Assembly: GCF_003337315.1 (NCBI RefSeq)
Contig: NZ_QPJV01000002.1
Location: forward strand, 124,001 to 188,000
DNA length: 64,000 bases
Reading direction: 5' to 3'
Source: Vagococcus fluvialis
GTDB lineage: Bacteria > Bacillota > Bacilli > Lactobacillales > Vagococcaceae
Shown: positions 16,365 to 25,719 of the stretch, piece after piece
How the letters are laid out: the number at the start of each line of letters is the position of its first letter
Numbering within the stretch: position 1 is the stretch's first letter
Translations under genes and position numbers: made by a program
The notes under the pieces: model-generated
Told to the model about the DNA's origin: nothing
Databases searched by the model: none
The model's input: only the letters and a program-made list of their open reading frames with translations

Positions 16365-16562
16365 TTAAAAAAAATAATCAATAAAGAAAATAAGATTAAG
16401 GAAATAGGCTTTTGAAAAAGTCATATCTCCTTTTGGAATCAGCTTCTCATTTTTTATATATAGTCTGAATGCCTTAGTACGTTTTTTAGGTAAGGTATTA
16501 TAATATACTATTCCTAAGTATAGTATTATCATAAAAAAGATAATAAAAATAATTGTTATCAA
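16365..16562 (-). CDS. Small single-pass membrane protein
   Basis: 65 residues from TTG 16562, preceded by AGGAGG about 9 bases upstream, the best argument that it is real. An N-terminal helix (ITIIFIIFFMIILYLGIVYY) is followed by a basic segment PKKRTKAFRLYIKNEK. It starts 24 bases after the Tim44-like gene and is probably co-transcribed with it. No family was recognised. Confidence 0.5.
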   Translation of the reverse strand: MITIIFIIFFMIILYLGIVYYNTLPKKRTKAFRLYIKNEKLIPKGDMTFSKAYFLNLIFFIDYFF

Positions 16563-16586
16563 AAAATCAAACCTCCTATATAGGCA

Positions 16587-17213
16587 TTATAAATTTTGAA
16601 TGTCTCTGACAATCAGTTTATTATCAATTCTTTCAATAATCCAAATGTCTTTGAAAGTAACAGGTTTTATTTCTCCATGTGGTAACTCCCCATTGACTTC
16701 AAAATAATCAACAATCGTTCCTTCAAATAGAATTTCTTTTAAGTTTCTGTTCCGAGAGGCTTTAGAAACTTTTACTTTCTCTATTTGTATATCTGTGAGA
16801 ATATTCCTTTTATTCACTCGCTGATACTCTAATAGTTTTTGTTGGTAATCTTCATATAGAGTTGGATCCATTCTGTCTTGAACGTCTTTCATATCATTAC
16901 TTGTCCAAGCAGATTGAACATTTAGGAATAAAACTTTATATTCCCACTTTTCTAAGTTATCAACATCTGTATAAATTAGATTCTCTTTCCAATTAGAAAT
17001 CATATTTTTTATCATCATAAAAGGGAGCAGAATAAGAGCCATTAAAAATTTTCCTAAGCTCATCTCAGAATCACTAGAGCTACTACTGCCGCCAGTACTT
17101 CCACCACCACCCGCACGTGCTTCAACTAGTATCGGATAAAAATGATAAATTATGATAACAATGATTAAGCAAATAATAAGTTTTAAAGAGATGTTTAGAA
17201 TTTTTTTCCGCAT
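16587..17213 (-). CDS. Tim44-like domain membrane protein
   Basis: 208 residues. An N-terminal helix (about 7-28), then a glycine/serine-rich low-complexity segment (AGGGGSTGGSSSSSDSE), a second helix (about 52-68), and a cytosolic or extracellular C-terminal domain with the Tim44-like pattern: WTSNDMKDVQDRMDPTLYEDYQ, then V-x-K-V-x-x-x-K, FEGTIVDYF and KDIWIIERIDNKLIVRDI. Bacterial members are of unknown role. The start ATG 17213 is clear. It is divergent from the vanC-type operon. Confidence 0.72.
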   Translation of the reverse strand: MRKKILNISLKLIICLIIVIIIYHFYPILVEARAGGGGSTGGSSSSSDSEMSLGKFLMALILLPFMMIKNMISNWKENLIYTDVDNLEKWEYKVLFLNVQSAWTSNDMKDVQDRMDPTLYEDYQQKLLEYQRVNKRNILTDIQIEKVKVSKASRNRNLKEILFEGTIVDYFEVNGELPHGEIKPVTFKDIWIIERIDNKLIVRDIQNL

Positions 17214-17315
17214 GTATGTTCACTCAATCTATTCTTAGAATAGTCTTTCCATTTTTATTTAATTATATCATATGTTATTTAACCTTTTGAGTTATTATAA
17301 TAAGTTTAGCTTAAT

Positions 17316-17350
17316 AAGAGGACATCCTTTAGATAGGGTGTCCTCTTTTA
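17316..17350 (+). terminator. Orphan terminator upstream of the vanC-type operon
   Basis: AAGAGGACATCCT-TTAGAT-AGGGTGTCCTCTT, 13-base arms with one G-U pair, then TTTTAG. No rightward gene lies between 17214 and this hairpin. A TATAAT (17296-17301) just upstream could be a -10 box, though no good -35 was found. It may be an attenuator in the leader of the van operon, the 3' end of a short RNA, or a relic of a lost gene. Confidence 0.65.
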
Positions 17351-17465
17351 GTTTCCAAAACATCATAATTTTTTAAGATATAGCTAAGAATTAGTTTAAA
17401 CAAAAGAAATAGTAATGTTCTATAGTTGTTTTAAGAAGAAAGAACAACTTATGGAGGTTATATAT

Positions 17466-18533
17466 ATGAAAAGAATTGGTGTCGTTTTTGGAGGAACTTC
17501 CTCAGAGTATGAGGTGTCATTAAAGTCTACAGTAGCTGTCTTAAAAGCGTTAGAATCATTACCTTATGAAGTCATGATGATTGGTATTACAAAAGAAGGT
17601 GATTGGTTATGGTATCAAGAATCAGTCAATCTCATTGAAAATGACACATGGTTTTTAGAAGCCAGTTGTGTGCCTCTAAGTTTCGATTTTACTGGCCAAG
17701 GATTCGTTAATAAGGCAACAAATCAAGGTGTTTTAGTAGATATCGTTTTTCCAGTGTTACACGGTGGAGACGGAGAAAATGGAGCGATTCAAGGTTTATT
17801 TGAAATGATGAAACTTGCCTATGTAGGTTGTGGAGTGGGTGCTTCAAGTATTTCCATGAATAAGATGTTACTTCATGAATTTGCAAAAACAGTAGGAGTT
17901 AAAAGTACACCGAGCTTGCTAATTAACACTAAAAAAATAACTAAAGAAGTAGAAACATTTATTAATGAAGCAGGATTTCCTTTATTTGTAAAACCAAATG
18001 AAGCCGGTTCATCAAAAGGTATTAGTAAAGTAGAATCAGAAGCTGAATTAGTAAAAGCCTTAGAAGAAGCCTTTAAGTTTGATAGTAAAGTTATTCTACA
18101 AAAAGAAGTTGTAGGAATTGAGATTGGTTGTAGTGTTTTAGGAAATGAAGATTTAACAGTTGGTGCGTGTGATCAAGTTAATTTAGCTCAAGGATTTTTT
18201 GACTATGAAGAAAAATACAATTTAATTACAGCAGGTATACAAGTACCCTCAATCATAGATATCATTTTACAACAAGGAATTAAAGAACAGGCACAAAGAT
18301 TATATAAAGCTTTAGGGTGTAGTGGTTTAGCTCGTATTGATTTCTTTTTAACAACAGATAATCAAATTTTATTAAACGAAATTAACACGATGCCTGGATT
18401 TACAGATCATTCAAGATATCCAATGATGATGAAGGAAATCGGCTTAAGTTTTGAGCAAATAATTGAAGAGTTAATTAAGTTAGGAGTGGAAAGACATGGA
18501 GCGAAACTATCTAAAGCTAGCGAATCCAACTAA
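17466..18533 (+). CDS. vanC: D-alanine--D-serine ligase, VanC-type
   Basis: 355 residues from ATG 17466, eight bases after GGAGG. This is an ATP-grasp Ddl/Van ligase. Along its length it resembles the E. gallinarum VanC ligase as remembered: PVLHGGDGENGAIQGL, YVGCGVGASSISMNK, FVKPNEAGSSKGI, GIEIGC, the omega-loop stretch FFDYEEKYNLI, and LNEINTMPGFTDHSRYP. The omega loop has the EEKY form of D-Ala-D-Ser ligases. It should make D-Ala-D-Ser for peptidoglycan precursors with low vancomycin affinity. The overlapping VanXY and VanT genes support the D-Ser reading. It could be a new van subtype rather than vanC proper. Confidence 0.9.
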   Translation: MKRIGVVFGGTSSEYEVSLKSTVAVLKALESLPYEVMMIGITKEGDWLWYQESVNLIENDTWFLEASCVPLSFDFTGQGFVNKATNQGVLVDIVFPVLHGGDGENGAIQGLFEMMKLAYVGCGVGASSISMNKMLLHEFAKTVGVKSTPSLLINTKKITKEVETFINEAGFPLFVKPNEAGSSKGISKVESEAELVKALEEAFKFDSKVILQKEVVGIEIGCSVLGNEDLTVGACDQVNLAQGFFDYEEKYNLITAGIQVPSIIDIILQQGIKEQAQRLYKALGCSGLARIDFFLTTDNQILLNEINTMPGFTDHSRYPMMMKEIGLSFEQIIEELIKLGVERHGAKLSKASESN

Positions 18534-19077
18534 TCCAATTAGGGATTATGAACGACCAAAACAATTAGTTCAAGCTCCTTTTGCTGAAAAAGGGATGCTA
18601 ATTGACCCAAAAGTAGGAGAAGCTTTAACTAAACTGATTTTAGAAAATAATCTGGGCAACAAAATTATTGTGACAGATGCTTTTAGAACAAAAGAAGTCC
18701 AAGAAGAAATATGGGTGACAACATTAAAGGAAAAGGGAGAACTCTTTACTAAAAAATATGTAGCAAAACCAGGATGTAGCGAGCATGAATTAGGACTAGC
18801 TATTGATTTAGGATTAGCTGAGGCAACTAATGATTTTATTAGACCTTCTTTTTCAAAAGGTCCTGTTGTAGAAATTTTTTTAGCTAATATGGCTAAGTAT
18901 GGATTTATTTTAAGATACCCAAAAGGTAAAGAGGAAATAACTAGTATCAGTTTTGAGCCGTGGCACTTTAGATATGTTGGTGCTCCACACAGTGAAATTA
19001 TGGCTCAACAAGGCTGGGTTCTTGAAGAGTATTTAGATTTTTTAGAAGAAACAGGTGAGAAAATCAATGAAGGTTAG
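18496..19077 (+). CDS. vanXY: VanXY-type D,D-dipeptidase/D,D-carboxypeptidase
   Basis: 193 residues, overlapping the ligase gene by 38 bases. Zinc-binding SEHELGLAID (His97, Asp104) and EPWH (Glu154, His157) with Arg64 in DAFRT are the active-site residues of VanX/VanY metallopeptidases. It lines up with E. gallinarum VanXYC across its length (LVQAPF, PGCSEH, GFILRYP, FEPWHFRYVG). It lacks a signal peptide, so it acts in the cytoplasm, splitting D-Ala-D-Ala and trimming D-Ala from pentapeptide precursors so that those ending in D-Ser dominate. Confidence 0.93.
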   Translation: MERNYLKLANPTNPIRDYERPKQLVQAPFAEKGMLIDPKVGEALTKLILENNLGNKIIVTDAFRTKEVQEEIWVTTLKEKGELFTKKYVAKPGCSEHELGLAIDLGLAEATNDFIRPSFSKGPVVEIFLANMAKYGFILRYPKGKEEITSISFEPWHFRYVGAPHSEIMAQQGWVLEEYLDFLEETGEKINEG

Positions 19078-21172
19078 ACATCAAGGTATTGATTTATTTC
19101 GCATCATCGCAGCTTTAATGGTTGTTGCGATTCACACATTTCCCTTTAATTCCCTAAGTCCTTTTTTAGATGAAATGATAACTCTCACTCTTTTTAGAGT
19201 AGCAGTCCCTTTCTTTTTTATGACAACTGGATTTTATTTAATTGGCCCTTACGCTAATAATAAAAGCTACTATTACGGAGAAAAAATTAAACAATTTCTT
19301 TTAAAGATAAGTAAAATTTATCTACTAGTAGTGCTACTATATTTACCCCTGTCTATTTTAAACGGCACGATTTCAAGTAAAACGACTTTACTAGAGTGGT
19401 TGAAAATGCTTATATTCGATGATACTTTGTATCATCTTTGGTATTTTCCGGGGATTATTGTAGGAACACTTTTAGTTTTTTATTTATTAAAATATGTAAC
19501 ATTTAATCACGTTTTTTTCTTAAGTATTCCTCTTTATGTAATTGGATTATTAGGTGATAGTTGGTATGGAATCATTAAGCAAATTCCGCTATTAGCTAAA
19601 ATTTATGACAAATTATTTGAGATATCTGAAATGACTAGAAATGGTTTGTTTTTTACACCTCTTTTTCTTTGTTTAGGTGCTTACCTGTACTTAGAAAGAC
19701 AAAAAGAAAGAAGAGGAGTCAAAGAGTTAAGCCTCTTTTTCCTGATAACAATTGCTATGATGTTAGTGGAAAGTATTTTTCTTCATCGTTTATTTGTAGT
19801 TAGACATGATAGTATGTATCTTTTATTACCTGTAGTGATGTATTTCTTATATTTATTATTATTAAATTGGCAGCCAAAATTAAGAATTAAACAAGTTCAA
19901 AATTTATCCTTGTTAATTTATATTATTCATCCTCTAGTGATTGTTGTTGTCCACACGATTTCAAATAAATTAACCTTTATGAAATTTAGTTTACTGTATT
20001 ATTTATTAGTTGCTGTAGGTAGCTATATTTTGTCTAGATTATTACTAAGTATTTTTAAGCAAAAGGATAAGATAAAAGAAACTAGTTACCGAGCAGAGCG
20101 AGAAATATCGACTAATGCTGTTAAACATAATATAAAAGAAATTAAAAAAATGATTCCTCAAAAAACAGAAATTATTGCAGTTGTGAAAGCTAATGCTTAT
20201 GGAGCAGATTTAGTTGAATACGCTAAAATTCTTGAAAAAAATCAAGTGACTTTTTTTGCTGTTGCAACAATCGATGAAGGAATTAAGCTTAGAAAAGCGA
20301 TGATTAAAGGTGATATCTTAGTTCTTGGATTGACTGATCCTCTTCGAGCTAAGGAATTAATAAAATATGACTTAATTCAGTCGATTGTAAGTGAAGAATA
20401 TGGTCGAATGTTAAATCACAAAAAACTTAATATTAGGTGTCATGTAGAAGTGGATACAGGCATGCATAGATTAGGTGTGGAATCTGATATTGATGTAATT
20501 ACTCGTTTATATCAGTTATCTTTCTTAAGAATTGAAGGTATTTATTCACATTTAGGTTCCTCAGATTCTCTGGACTCAGTATCAAAAATCAGAACAGAGA
20601 AACAATTAAGTGTGTATTGCAATTTGTTAAATGAATTAAAAGAGCGTCGAATTAATTATGGTGTGACTCATATTCAAAGTAGCTATGGTATTTTAAATTA
20701 TTCTGAATATGAGTTCGATTATGTTCGAGCAGGGATTATGTTATACGGTTTTTTAAGTAGTGACGAACCAACAGCAAGACAAATTTCTTTAAAACCTGTT
20801 ATGAAAATTAAAGCCAAATTGATTTCTAAACGATGGGTTAAAGCAGGAGAAATTCTTGGCTATGGTAATCAGACAGTTTTAGAAAAAGAAAGATTAATTG
20901 GTGTTATTAGTATAGGATATGCAGATGGATTACCACGCTCACTATCTAATAATGGCTTTAAAGTAGAATATCAGGATTATCTATTGCCGCAAGTTGGAAA
21001 AGTTTGTATGGACATGATGTTAATTGATTTAACTCAAGTTGAAAAAATTCAATTAAATGAAGAAGTTACGGTTATGTCTGATTTTACAGAAATAGCATTA
21101 TTAGATGACACAATAACCAATGAAACCATGAGTCAATTAGGAAATAGATTAACAACTACAGTGACTTATTAG
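19067..21172 (+). CDS. vanT: VanT-type membrane-bound serine racemase
   Basis: 701 residues from ATG 19067, overlapping vanXY by 11 bases. The N-terminal half (about residues 5-335) is an acyltransferase-3 type membrane domain with ten or so helices (HQGIDLFRIIAALMVVAIHTFPF, LYHLWYFPG, NGLFFTPLFLCLG). The C-terminal half is an alanine-racemase fold: PLP lysine in VVKANAYGAD (about Lys374), DTGMHRLGV, QSSYGILNY, VRAGIMLYG, and KVCMDMMLIDL. It matches VanTC closely and should import L-serine and convert it to D-serine. The next gene is copB, not vanR. Confidence 0.93.
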   Translation: MKVRHQGIDLFRIIAALMVVAIHTFPFNSLSPFLDEMITLTLFRVAVPFFFMTTGFYLIGPYANNKSYYYGEKIKQFLLKISKIYLLVVLLYLPLSILNGTISSKTTLLEWLKMLIFDDTLYHLWYFPGIIVGTLLVFYLLKYVTFNHVFFLSIPLYVIGLLGDSWYGIIKQIPLLAKIYDKLFEISEMTRNGLFFTPLFLCLGAYLYLERQKERRGVKELSLFFLITIAMMLVESIFLHRLFVVRHDSMYLLLPVVMYFLYLLLLNWQPKLRIKQVQNLSLLIYIIHPLVIVVVHTISNKLTFMKFSLLYYLLVAVGSYILSRLLLSIFKQKDKIKETSYRAEREISTNAVKHNIKEIKKMIPQKTEIIAVVKANAYGADLVEYAKILEKNQVTFFAVATIDEGIKLRKAMIKGDILVLGLTDPLRAKELIKYDLIQSIVSEEYGRMLNHKKLNIRCHVEVDTGMHRLGVESDIDVITRLYQLSFLRIEGIYSHLGSSDSLDSVSKIRTEKQLSVYCNLLNELKERRINYGVTHIQSSYGILNYSEYEFDYVRAGIMLYGFLSSDEPTARQISLKPVMKIKAKLISKRWVKAGEILGYGNQTVLEKERLIGVISIGYADGLPRSLSNNGFKVEYQDYLLPQVGKVCMDMMLIDLTQVEKIQLNEEVTVMSDFTEIALLDDTITNETMSQLGNRLTTTVTY

Positions 21173-21207
21173 AAGGAAAGAGGTTGTGACACCGTTTAGT
21201 TTGTAAA

Positions 21208-21251
21208 AAAGGAACTGTGACGTATTTATGTCACAGTCCTTTCTTTTTTTT
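21208..21251 (+). terminator. Terminator of the vanC-type operon
   Basis: AAAGGAACTGTGAC-GTATTTAT-GTCACAGTCCTTT followed by a T-rich tail. It shares the ACTGTGAC core with several other terminators here and closes the three-gene van operon. Confidence 0.82.
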
Positions 21252-21273
21252 GTTCAACTATCGGGTAAGTTAG

Positions 21274-21325
21274 TTGACAAGAGATGAAAATATGATATGA
21301 TTAACTTATAAAGTTTACGTTTGTA
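21274..21325 (+). promoter_or_regulatory. copB promoter with cop-box-like operator
   Basis: TTGACA (21274-21279), 16 bases, TATGAT (21296-21301). TACGTTTGTA (21316-21325) differs at one position from the CopY operator core TACA-N2-TGTA. It lies just downstream of the predicted transcription start, where a repressor would block initiation. No copY gene is in the window. Confidence 0.55.
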
Positions 21326-21349
21326 GTTTATAAAAGAGGAGGAATTAAA

Positions 21350-23437
21350 ATGGAACATGAACATCACAATCATCAATCTGAAACTCATGAGGAACACAAG
21401 CATAATCAACATCATAATCATAGCAACCATTCTCATAACCATCACGAAGGACATGATCACGGGGCTATGGATCATTCGGCTCACGGTGGGGATTTTAAAA
21501 AGAAATTTTTTGTGTCCTTATTTTTAGGCATTCCAATTATCTTAATAGCTCCTATGATGGGGATTGAGTTACCATTTCAGTTTACCTTCCCAGGTTCGGA
21601 GTGGGTTGTCTTAATCTTAGGAACAATTTTATTTTTCTACGGTGGCATGCCTTTTTTAAAGGGTGCTAAAATGGAGCTTGAAATGAAAAATCCAGGAATG
21701 ATGATGTTAATTTCATTAGGGATTTCAGTGGCATATTTTTATAGTGTCTATGCTTTTGTAGCCAATAATTTTTTACATAGTTCCGTTCATATTATGGATT
21801 TCTTTTGGGAGTTAGCCACGTTAATCTTAATTATGTTACTTGGTCACTGGATTGAGATGAATGCTATTAGTAACGCAGGAAATGCTTTACAAAAAATGGC
21901 AGAGTTATTACCTAATCTAGCAACAGTCATTAAAGAAGATGGTAGTACTGAAGAAGTTGCTTTACAGGAAGTTATGGTTGGTCAAAAAGTATTAGTTAAA
22001 GCTGGTGAGAAAGTACCAACAGATGGTGAAATTTTAGAAGGCCAAACCTCCATTAACGAATCGATGATTACAGGTGAATCAAAAGATGTTATTAAAAAAG
22101 TTCACGATAAAGTGATAGGAGGTTCTGTAAATGGTTCGGGAGCTATTACAATTGAAGTAACTGGAACAGGTGAATCAGGTTATTTATCTCAAGTAATGGA
22201 ATTAGTAGGTAGCGCTCAAAATGAAAAATCACGTGTAGAATCTTTATCAGATAAAGTAGCTAAGTGGTTATTTTATATTGCTCTTACAGTTGGGATTGTA
22301 GCGTTTATTGTTTGGTTCATACTAACAAAAGATATTAATATTGCTTTAGAGCGAATGGTAACAGTTTTAATTATTGCCTGTCCTCATGCCCTAGGATTAG
22401 CGATTCCTTTAGTAACAGCTCGCTCAACTTCCCTTGGAGCACAAAATGGATTATTAGTTAAAGACCGTCAAGCTTTAGAAGTAGCTAAAAAAGTTGATAT
22501 TATTATGATGGATAAAACTGGAACACTAACAGAAGGTAATTTTGCTGTTAACGAATTTGAAAGTTTTAGTCAAGACTATACTAAAGAAGAAGTTTTATCG
22601 CTAATGGCTGCTTTAGAGCAAACGTCAAGTCATCCACTAGCAGTAGGTGTTTTAAATAAAATGGAAGAACTTGGTTTAAGTATTCCTAAAGCAAGTAACG
22701 TAACTAACTTGCCAGGTATTGGAATGGAAGGTTTAGTTGAGGGGAAAGATGTCAAAATTGTAAGTATATCTTATATGAATCAACATGATTTACCTTTTAA
22801 TGAAAAAGAATTCAATGAGCTATCTTCTCAAGGAAACTCAGTTAGTTTTTTATTAGTTAATCATGAAACAATCGGTTTGATTGCTCAAGGAGATCAAATT
22901 AAACCTGACTCAAAAGAAATGATTAATGAGCTAAAAGCACAAGGAATTAAACCTGTTATGTTAACTGGTGATAATAAACAAGTCGCTAATGTTGTGGCAA
23001 AACAATTAGGTATTGAAACAGTGCATGCAGAATTAATGCCAGAAGATAAAGAAAAAATTGTTAAAGAATACAAAGAACAAGGTTTAGTTATTATGATGGT
23101 AGGTGATGGAGTCAATGATGCACCGGGGCTTGCCAGAGCAGATATTGGTGTAGCTATTGGAGCAGGGACAGATGTAGCTATTGATTCTGCGGATGTCATT
23201 TTAGTAAAAAGTAATCCGTTTGATATTCTACACTTTCTATCACTATCAAAAAATACTCAAAGAAAAATGGTTCAAAACTTATGGTGGGGAGCAGGCTATA
23301 ACATTGTAGCAATTCCACTAGCAGCTGGTATTTTAGCAAGTGTCGGTGTTATTTTAAGTCCGGCAGTTGGGGCAGTATTGATGTCTTTTAGTACAGTAAT
23401 TGTAGCCATTAATGCTATGCTATTAAAAATTAAATAG
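21350..23437 (+). CDS. copB: CopB-type copper-exporting P-type ATPase
   Basis: 695 residues. The N-terminus (about residues 2-50) is very rich in histidine and replaces a CxxC metal-binding domain. Membrane helices follow, then actuator motif TGES, the intramembranous CPH motif ([13 protein letters not shown]) of P1B-3 pumps, phosphorylation site DKTGTLTEG, an HP motif in SSHPLA, and the hinge [19 protein letters not shown] with a His-rich N-terminus is typical of E. hirae CopB, which exports Cu(I)/Ag(I). It has its own promoter with a cop-like operator. No copA or copZ is adjacent. Confidence 0.93.
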   Translation: MEHEHHNHQSETHEEHKHNQHHNHSNHSHNHHEGHDHGAMDHSAHGGDFKKKFFVSLFLGIPIILIAPMMGIELPFQFTFPGSEWVVLILGTILFFYGGMPFLKGAKMELEMKNPGMMMLISLGISVAYFYSVYAFVANNFLHSSVHIMDFFWELATLILIMLLGHWIEMNAISNAGNALQKMAELLPNLATVIKEDGSTEEVALQEVMVGQKVLVKAGEKVPTDGEILEGQTSINESMITGESKDVIKKVHDKVIGGSVNGSGAITIEVTGTGESGYLSQVMELVGSAQNEKSRVESLSDKVAKWLFYIALTVGIVAFIVWFILTKDINIALERMVTVLIIACPHALGLAIPLVTARSTSLGAQNGLLVKDRQALEVAKKVDIIMMDKTGTLTEGNFAVNEFESFSQDYTKEEVLSLMAALEQTSSHPLAVGVLNKMEELGLSIPKASNVTNLPGIGMEGLVEGKDVKIVSISYMNQHDLPFNEKEFNELSSQGNSVSFLLVNHETIGLIAQGDQIKPDSKEMINELKAQGIKPVMLTGDNKQVANVVAKQLGIETVHAELMPEDKEKIVKEYKEQGLVIMMVGDGVNDAPGLARADIGVAIGAGTDVAIDSADVILVKSNPFDILHFLSLSKNTQRKMVQNLWWGAGYNIVAIPLAAGILASVGVILSPAVGAVLMSFSTVIVAINAMLLKIK

Positions 23438-23476
23438 TTGATAAATAAGACTATCCTAGGATAAATTGCTTTATGA

Positions 23477-23513
23477 AAATAAACTAGCTATAATTATTAT
23501 AGCTAGTTTATTT
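23477..23513 (+). terminator. Terminator of copB
   Basis: AAATAAACTAGCTATA-ATTAT-TATAGCTAGTTTATTT, a perfect inverted repeat with 16-base arms, then TTTGTTG. Nearly symmetrical. Confidence 0.75.
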
Positions 23514-23544
23514 GTTGTTACTAGTCAGGAGAGGAAGTGTTGTT

Positions 23545-24237
23545 GTGGGATTTCTTGAAATAGGTCAAAGGTTATTATTAGCAGTTATTATGTCGGGTGC
23601 TATTGGTTTTGATAGAGAATTTAAGAGTCGCCCAGCTGGTATGAGAACTCATATCCTTGTTTGTGTAGGAGCGACGATGATTGCCCTTTTACAAGCAGAG
23701 ATTTTTTTAGATACAGTAACAATGATTGGGAAAAATCCAGAGATGGCTAGTGCTTTTCGAATCGATCAAACTAGACTAATAGCTCAAGTAGTTAGTGGTA
23801 TTGGTTTTTTAGGTGCAGGAACTATAATAGTCACTAAACGAGCAGTAGCAGGGTTAACAACAGCCGCTTCACTTTGGACAGTAGCTTGTTTAGGATTAAC
23901 GATTGGTATGGGATATTATGATTTAGCATTTATTGGTTTTGTTGTGATTCAGGCAACCTTATCTTTACTAAAAAAAGTTATCAATGTACCATCAATAAAA
24001 AACTTAGAAGTCAAATATGTCCACAAAGTAGAAACTAAAGAGTTTATTAACGAGTATTTTATTGAACACCAAGTAGAAGTCAAAGATACAAACGTATCAG
24101 TGGAAAATTTAAATAATCGCCGAATTTACACGAATGTTTATACAATAGAAATACCAAAAGAATATAATATTTATGAGTTGATTGAAGAACTATCAGCTCA
24201 TGATAATGTTAGAAAAATAAAATTAATAGATTTATAA
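23545..24237 (+). CDS. MgtC/SapB family membrane protein
   Basis: 230 residues from GTG 23545, placed after CAGGAGAGG (23526-23534). Upstream in-frame codons lie in the ribosome binding site or terminator. The N-terminal part carries the MgtC signature: SGAIGFDREFKSRPAGMRTHILVCVGATM and GIGFLGAGTIIV, with four membrane helices. A C-terminal soluble ACT-like domain of about 90 residues follows. Members influence magnesium homeostasis and membrane energetics. It is 13 bases upstream of the RidA gene and probably co-transcribed with it. Confidence 0.85.
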   Translation: MGFLEIGQRLLLAVIMSGAIGFDREFKSRPAGMRTHILVCVGATMIALLQAEIFLDTVTMIGKNPEMASAFRIDQTRLIAQVVSGIGFLGAGTIIVTKRAVAGLTTAASLWTVACLGLTIGMGYYDLAFIGFVVIQATLSLLKKVINVPSIKNLEVKYVHKVETKEFINEYFIEHQVEVKDTNVSVENLNNRRIYTNVYTIEIPKEYNIYELIEELSAHDNVRKIKLIDL

Positions 24238-24250
24238 AGGAGTTTATCAA

Positions 24251-24634
24251 ATGAGTCGTCATGTATATCAAGGTAAAGATGTTTCTGTTTCAGGTCCGTA
24301 TTCTCATGCAGTTGATGCAGGTAGCCATATCTTTTTCTCAGGACAAGTTGCTAAAAATAGTACTACTTATATAGAGGAAACAGGGAGTATTGAAGAGCAA
24401 ACGAAACAATGTTTTGCTAACTTAGAACAAGTTTTAACAGCAGCAGGTGTTAGTTTTGATGATGTAGTGAAAGTTAATGTTTATCTAACTACAATGAAAA
24501 ACTTTGAGGGAATGAATCAAGTTTACCAAACAATGTTTACTGAACCATTTCCGGCTAGAACTTGTGTGGCAGTTTATGAGTTACCTTTAGGAGCAGATAT
24601 TGAAATAGAATTAGTTGTTTATAAAAAGAATTAA
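24251..24634 (+). CDS. RidA family protein
   Basis: 127 residues, full length for the family. Conserved features: GPYSHAV near the N-terminus, FFSGQVA, QTKQCFANLEQVLTAAG, VVKVNVYLT, and the active-site arginine in PARTCVAV with the terminal IEIELVVY. RidA trimers hydrolyse reactive enamine/imine intermediates such as 2-aminoacrylate released by PLP enzymes. A role next to MgtC is not obvious. Confidence 0.9.
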   Translation: MSRHVYQGKDVSVSGPYSHAVDAGSHIFFSGQVAKNSTTYIEETGSIEEQTKQCFANLEQVLTAAGVSFDDVVKVNVYLTTMKNFEGMNQVYQTMFTEPFPARTCVAVYELPLGADIEIELVVYKKN

Positions 24635-24658
24635 AAGTTAAGTTCAGATTAAAAAGAG

Positions 24659-24700
24659 AGATTGTGCTGTAAGTTTTTACTTATAGCACAATCTTTTTTT
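24659..24700 (+). terminator. Terminator of the MgtC-RidA unit
   Basis: AGATTGTGCTGTAAGT / ACTTATAGCACAATCT stem with T7. A sequence relative of the terminator at 55072. Confidence 0.82.
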
Positions 24701-24759
24701 ATTTTATAAAAGAATAAATGGTCTTAAAAGCAAGTGATACCAAAGTTTCAAGGGAAGGT

Positions 24760-24823
24760 TAAAACGTTGATAGTGTTTTATAAATTATATTTCGTTGACA
24801 GTTTCAATTAAATTATGTTAGAT
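24760..24823 (+). promoter_or_regulatory. Promoter of the aldolase operon with upstream inverted repeat
   Basis: TTGACA (24795-24800), 17 bases, TTAGAT (24818-24823). TAAAAC-N9-GTTTTA (24760-24780) lies just upstream and could bind a regulator. The -10 box covers the most upstream possible start codon of the aldolase (24823), which settles the start further downstream. Confidence 0.6.
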
Positions 24824-24873
24824 TGTATTTATCAAATGTAAAACAAGTTTACAAACGGAAAGAAGATGAGAAT

Positions 24874-25701
24874 GTGTTAGTTAATAGTAAAGACATATTA
24901 GTTAAGGCAAAAAGAGAAGGATACGCAGTACCGGCACCAAATTTTATTGATTTAGATTCAGCAAGAGTATTTGTTGAAACCGCTGAAAAATGGAGAAAAC
25001 CTTTGATTCTACCTTTTGCTCAAGCTCATGAATCGATTTTATCCTTAGAAGAAGCGTCACTTATTGGTAAATACTTAGGAGAAAAATCAAGTATGCCGGT
25101 TGTTCTTCATTTAGACCACGGGGAAGATGTGGATTTTATTAAGCAAGCTATAACATTAGGTTTCACATCCGTTATGATTGATGCCTCTCAAGCAAGCTTT
25201 GAAGAGAATGTCAAAATCACTAAAGAAGTTGTGGCATTTGCTCATCAACATAATGTAACTGTTGAAGCAGAGTTAGGTCATGTTGGGGCAGGTCAGAACT
25301 ATGAAAATCACGGTTTAACAGATTCTATTTACACAGAAGTAGAAGATGTATTAGCATTTATCGAGCAGACTAATATTGATTCATTAGCTATTTCTATTGG
25401 TACAGCTCATGGTCAATACAAAGGAATCCCAAAACTAAATTTTGAACGATTGGCTGAAATTTCTGAAATGACTGAAACACCTCTTGTACTTCATGGAGGA
25501 TCTTCATCAGGGGATGATAATTTAGAACGCTGTGCTCTAAATGGTATCTCTAAAATTAATATTTTCACTGATTTTTTAACAGGAGCTTTCAATAAAATTA
25601 ATGAGAATGAACCAAAAGATTATCTTGAAGTAAAAGTTCTTGCTAATGAAGGAATGACTGAAGTTTTAGAGCATTATTTTAAAGTATTTCATACAAAATA
25701 G
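24874..25701 (+). CDS. Class II ketose-bisphosphate aldolase
   Basis: 275 residues from GTG 24874; the longer frame begins inside the -10 box. Class II aldolase features: FAQAHESIL, zinc-ligand HLDHGED, VEAELGHVGAG, IGTAHGQYKG and LHGGSSSGD with the phosphate-binding glycines. It cleaves a ketose 1-phosphate or 1,6-bisphosphate into DHAP and an aldehyde, using zinc. The sequence is closer to the general KbaY/GatY/FbaA group than to one named enzyme. It is the first gene of an operon with an isomerase and YjbQ, which suggests a dedicated sugar-phosphate route rather than central glycolysis. Confidence 0.87.
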   Translation: MLVNSKDILVKAKREGYAVPAPNFIDLDSARVFVETAEKWRKPLILPFAQAHESILSLEEASLIGKYLGEKSSMPVVLHLDHGEDVDFIKQAITLGFTSVMIDASQASFEENVKITKEVVAFAHQHNVTVEAELGHVGAGQNYENHGLTDSIYTEVEDVLAFIEQTNIDSLAISIGTAHGQYKGIPKLNFERLAEISEMTETPLVLHGGSSSGDDNLERCALNGISKINIFTDFLTGAFNKINENEPKDYLEVKVLANEGMTEVLEHYFKVFHTK

Positions 25702-25719
25702 ATAATGGAGGAAAACATC

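Noticed and set aside
21254-21484. Methionine-rich frame on the minus strand over the copB start
   Set aside because: It is the reverse reading of the histidine codons (CAT/ATG) of CopB, with no ribosome binding site.
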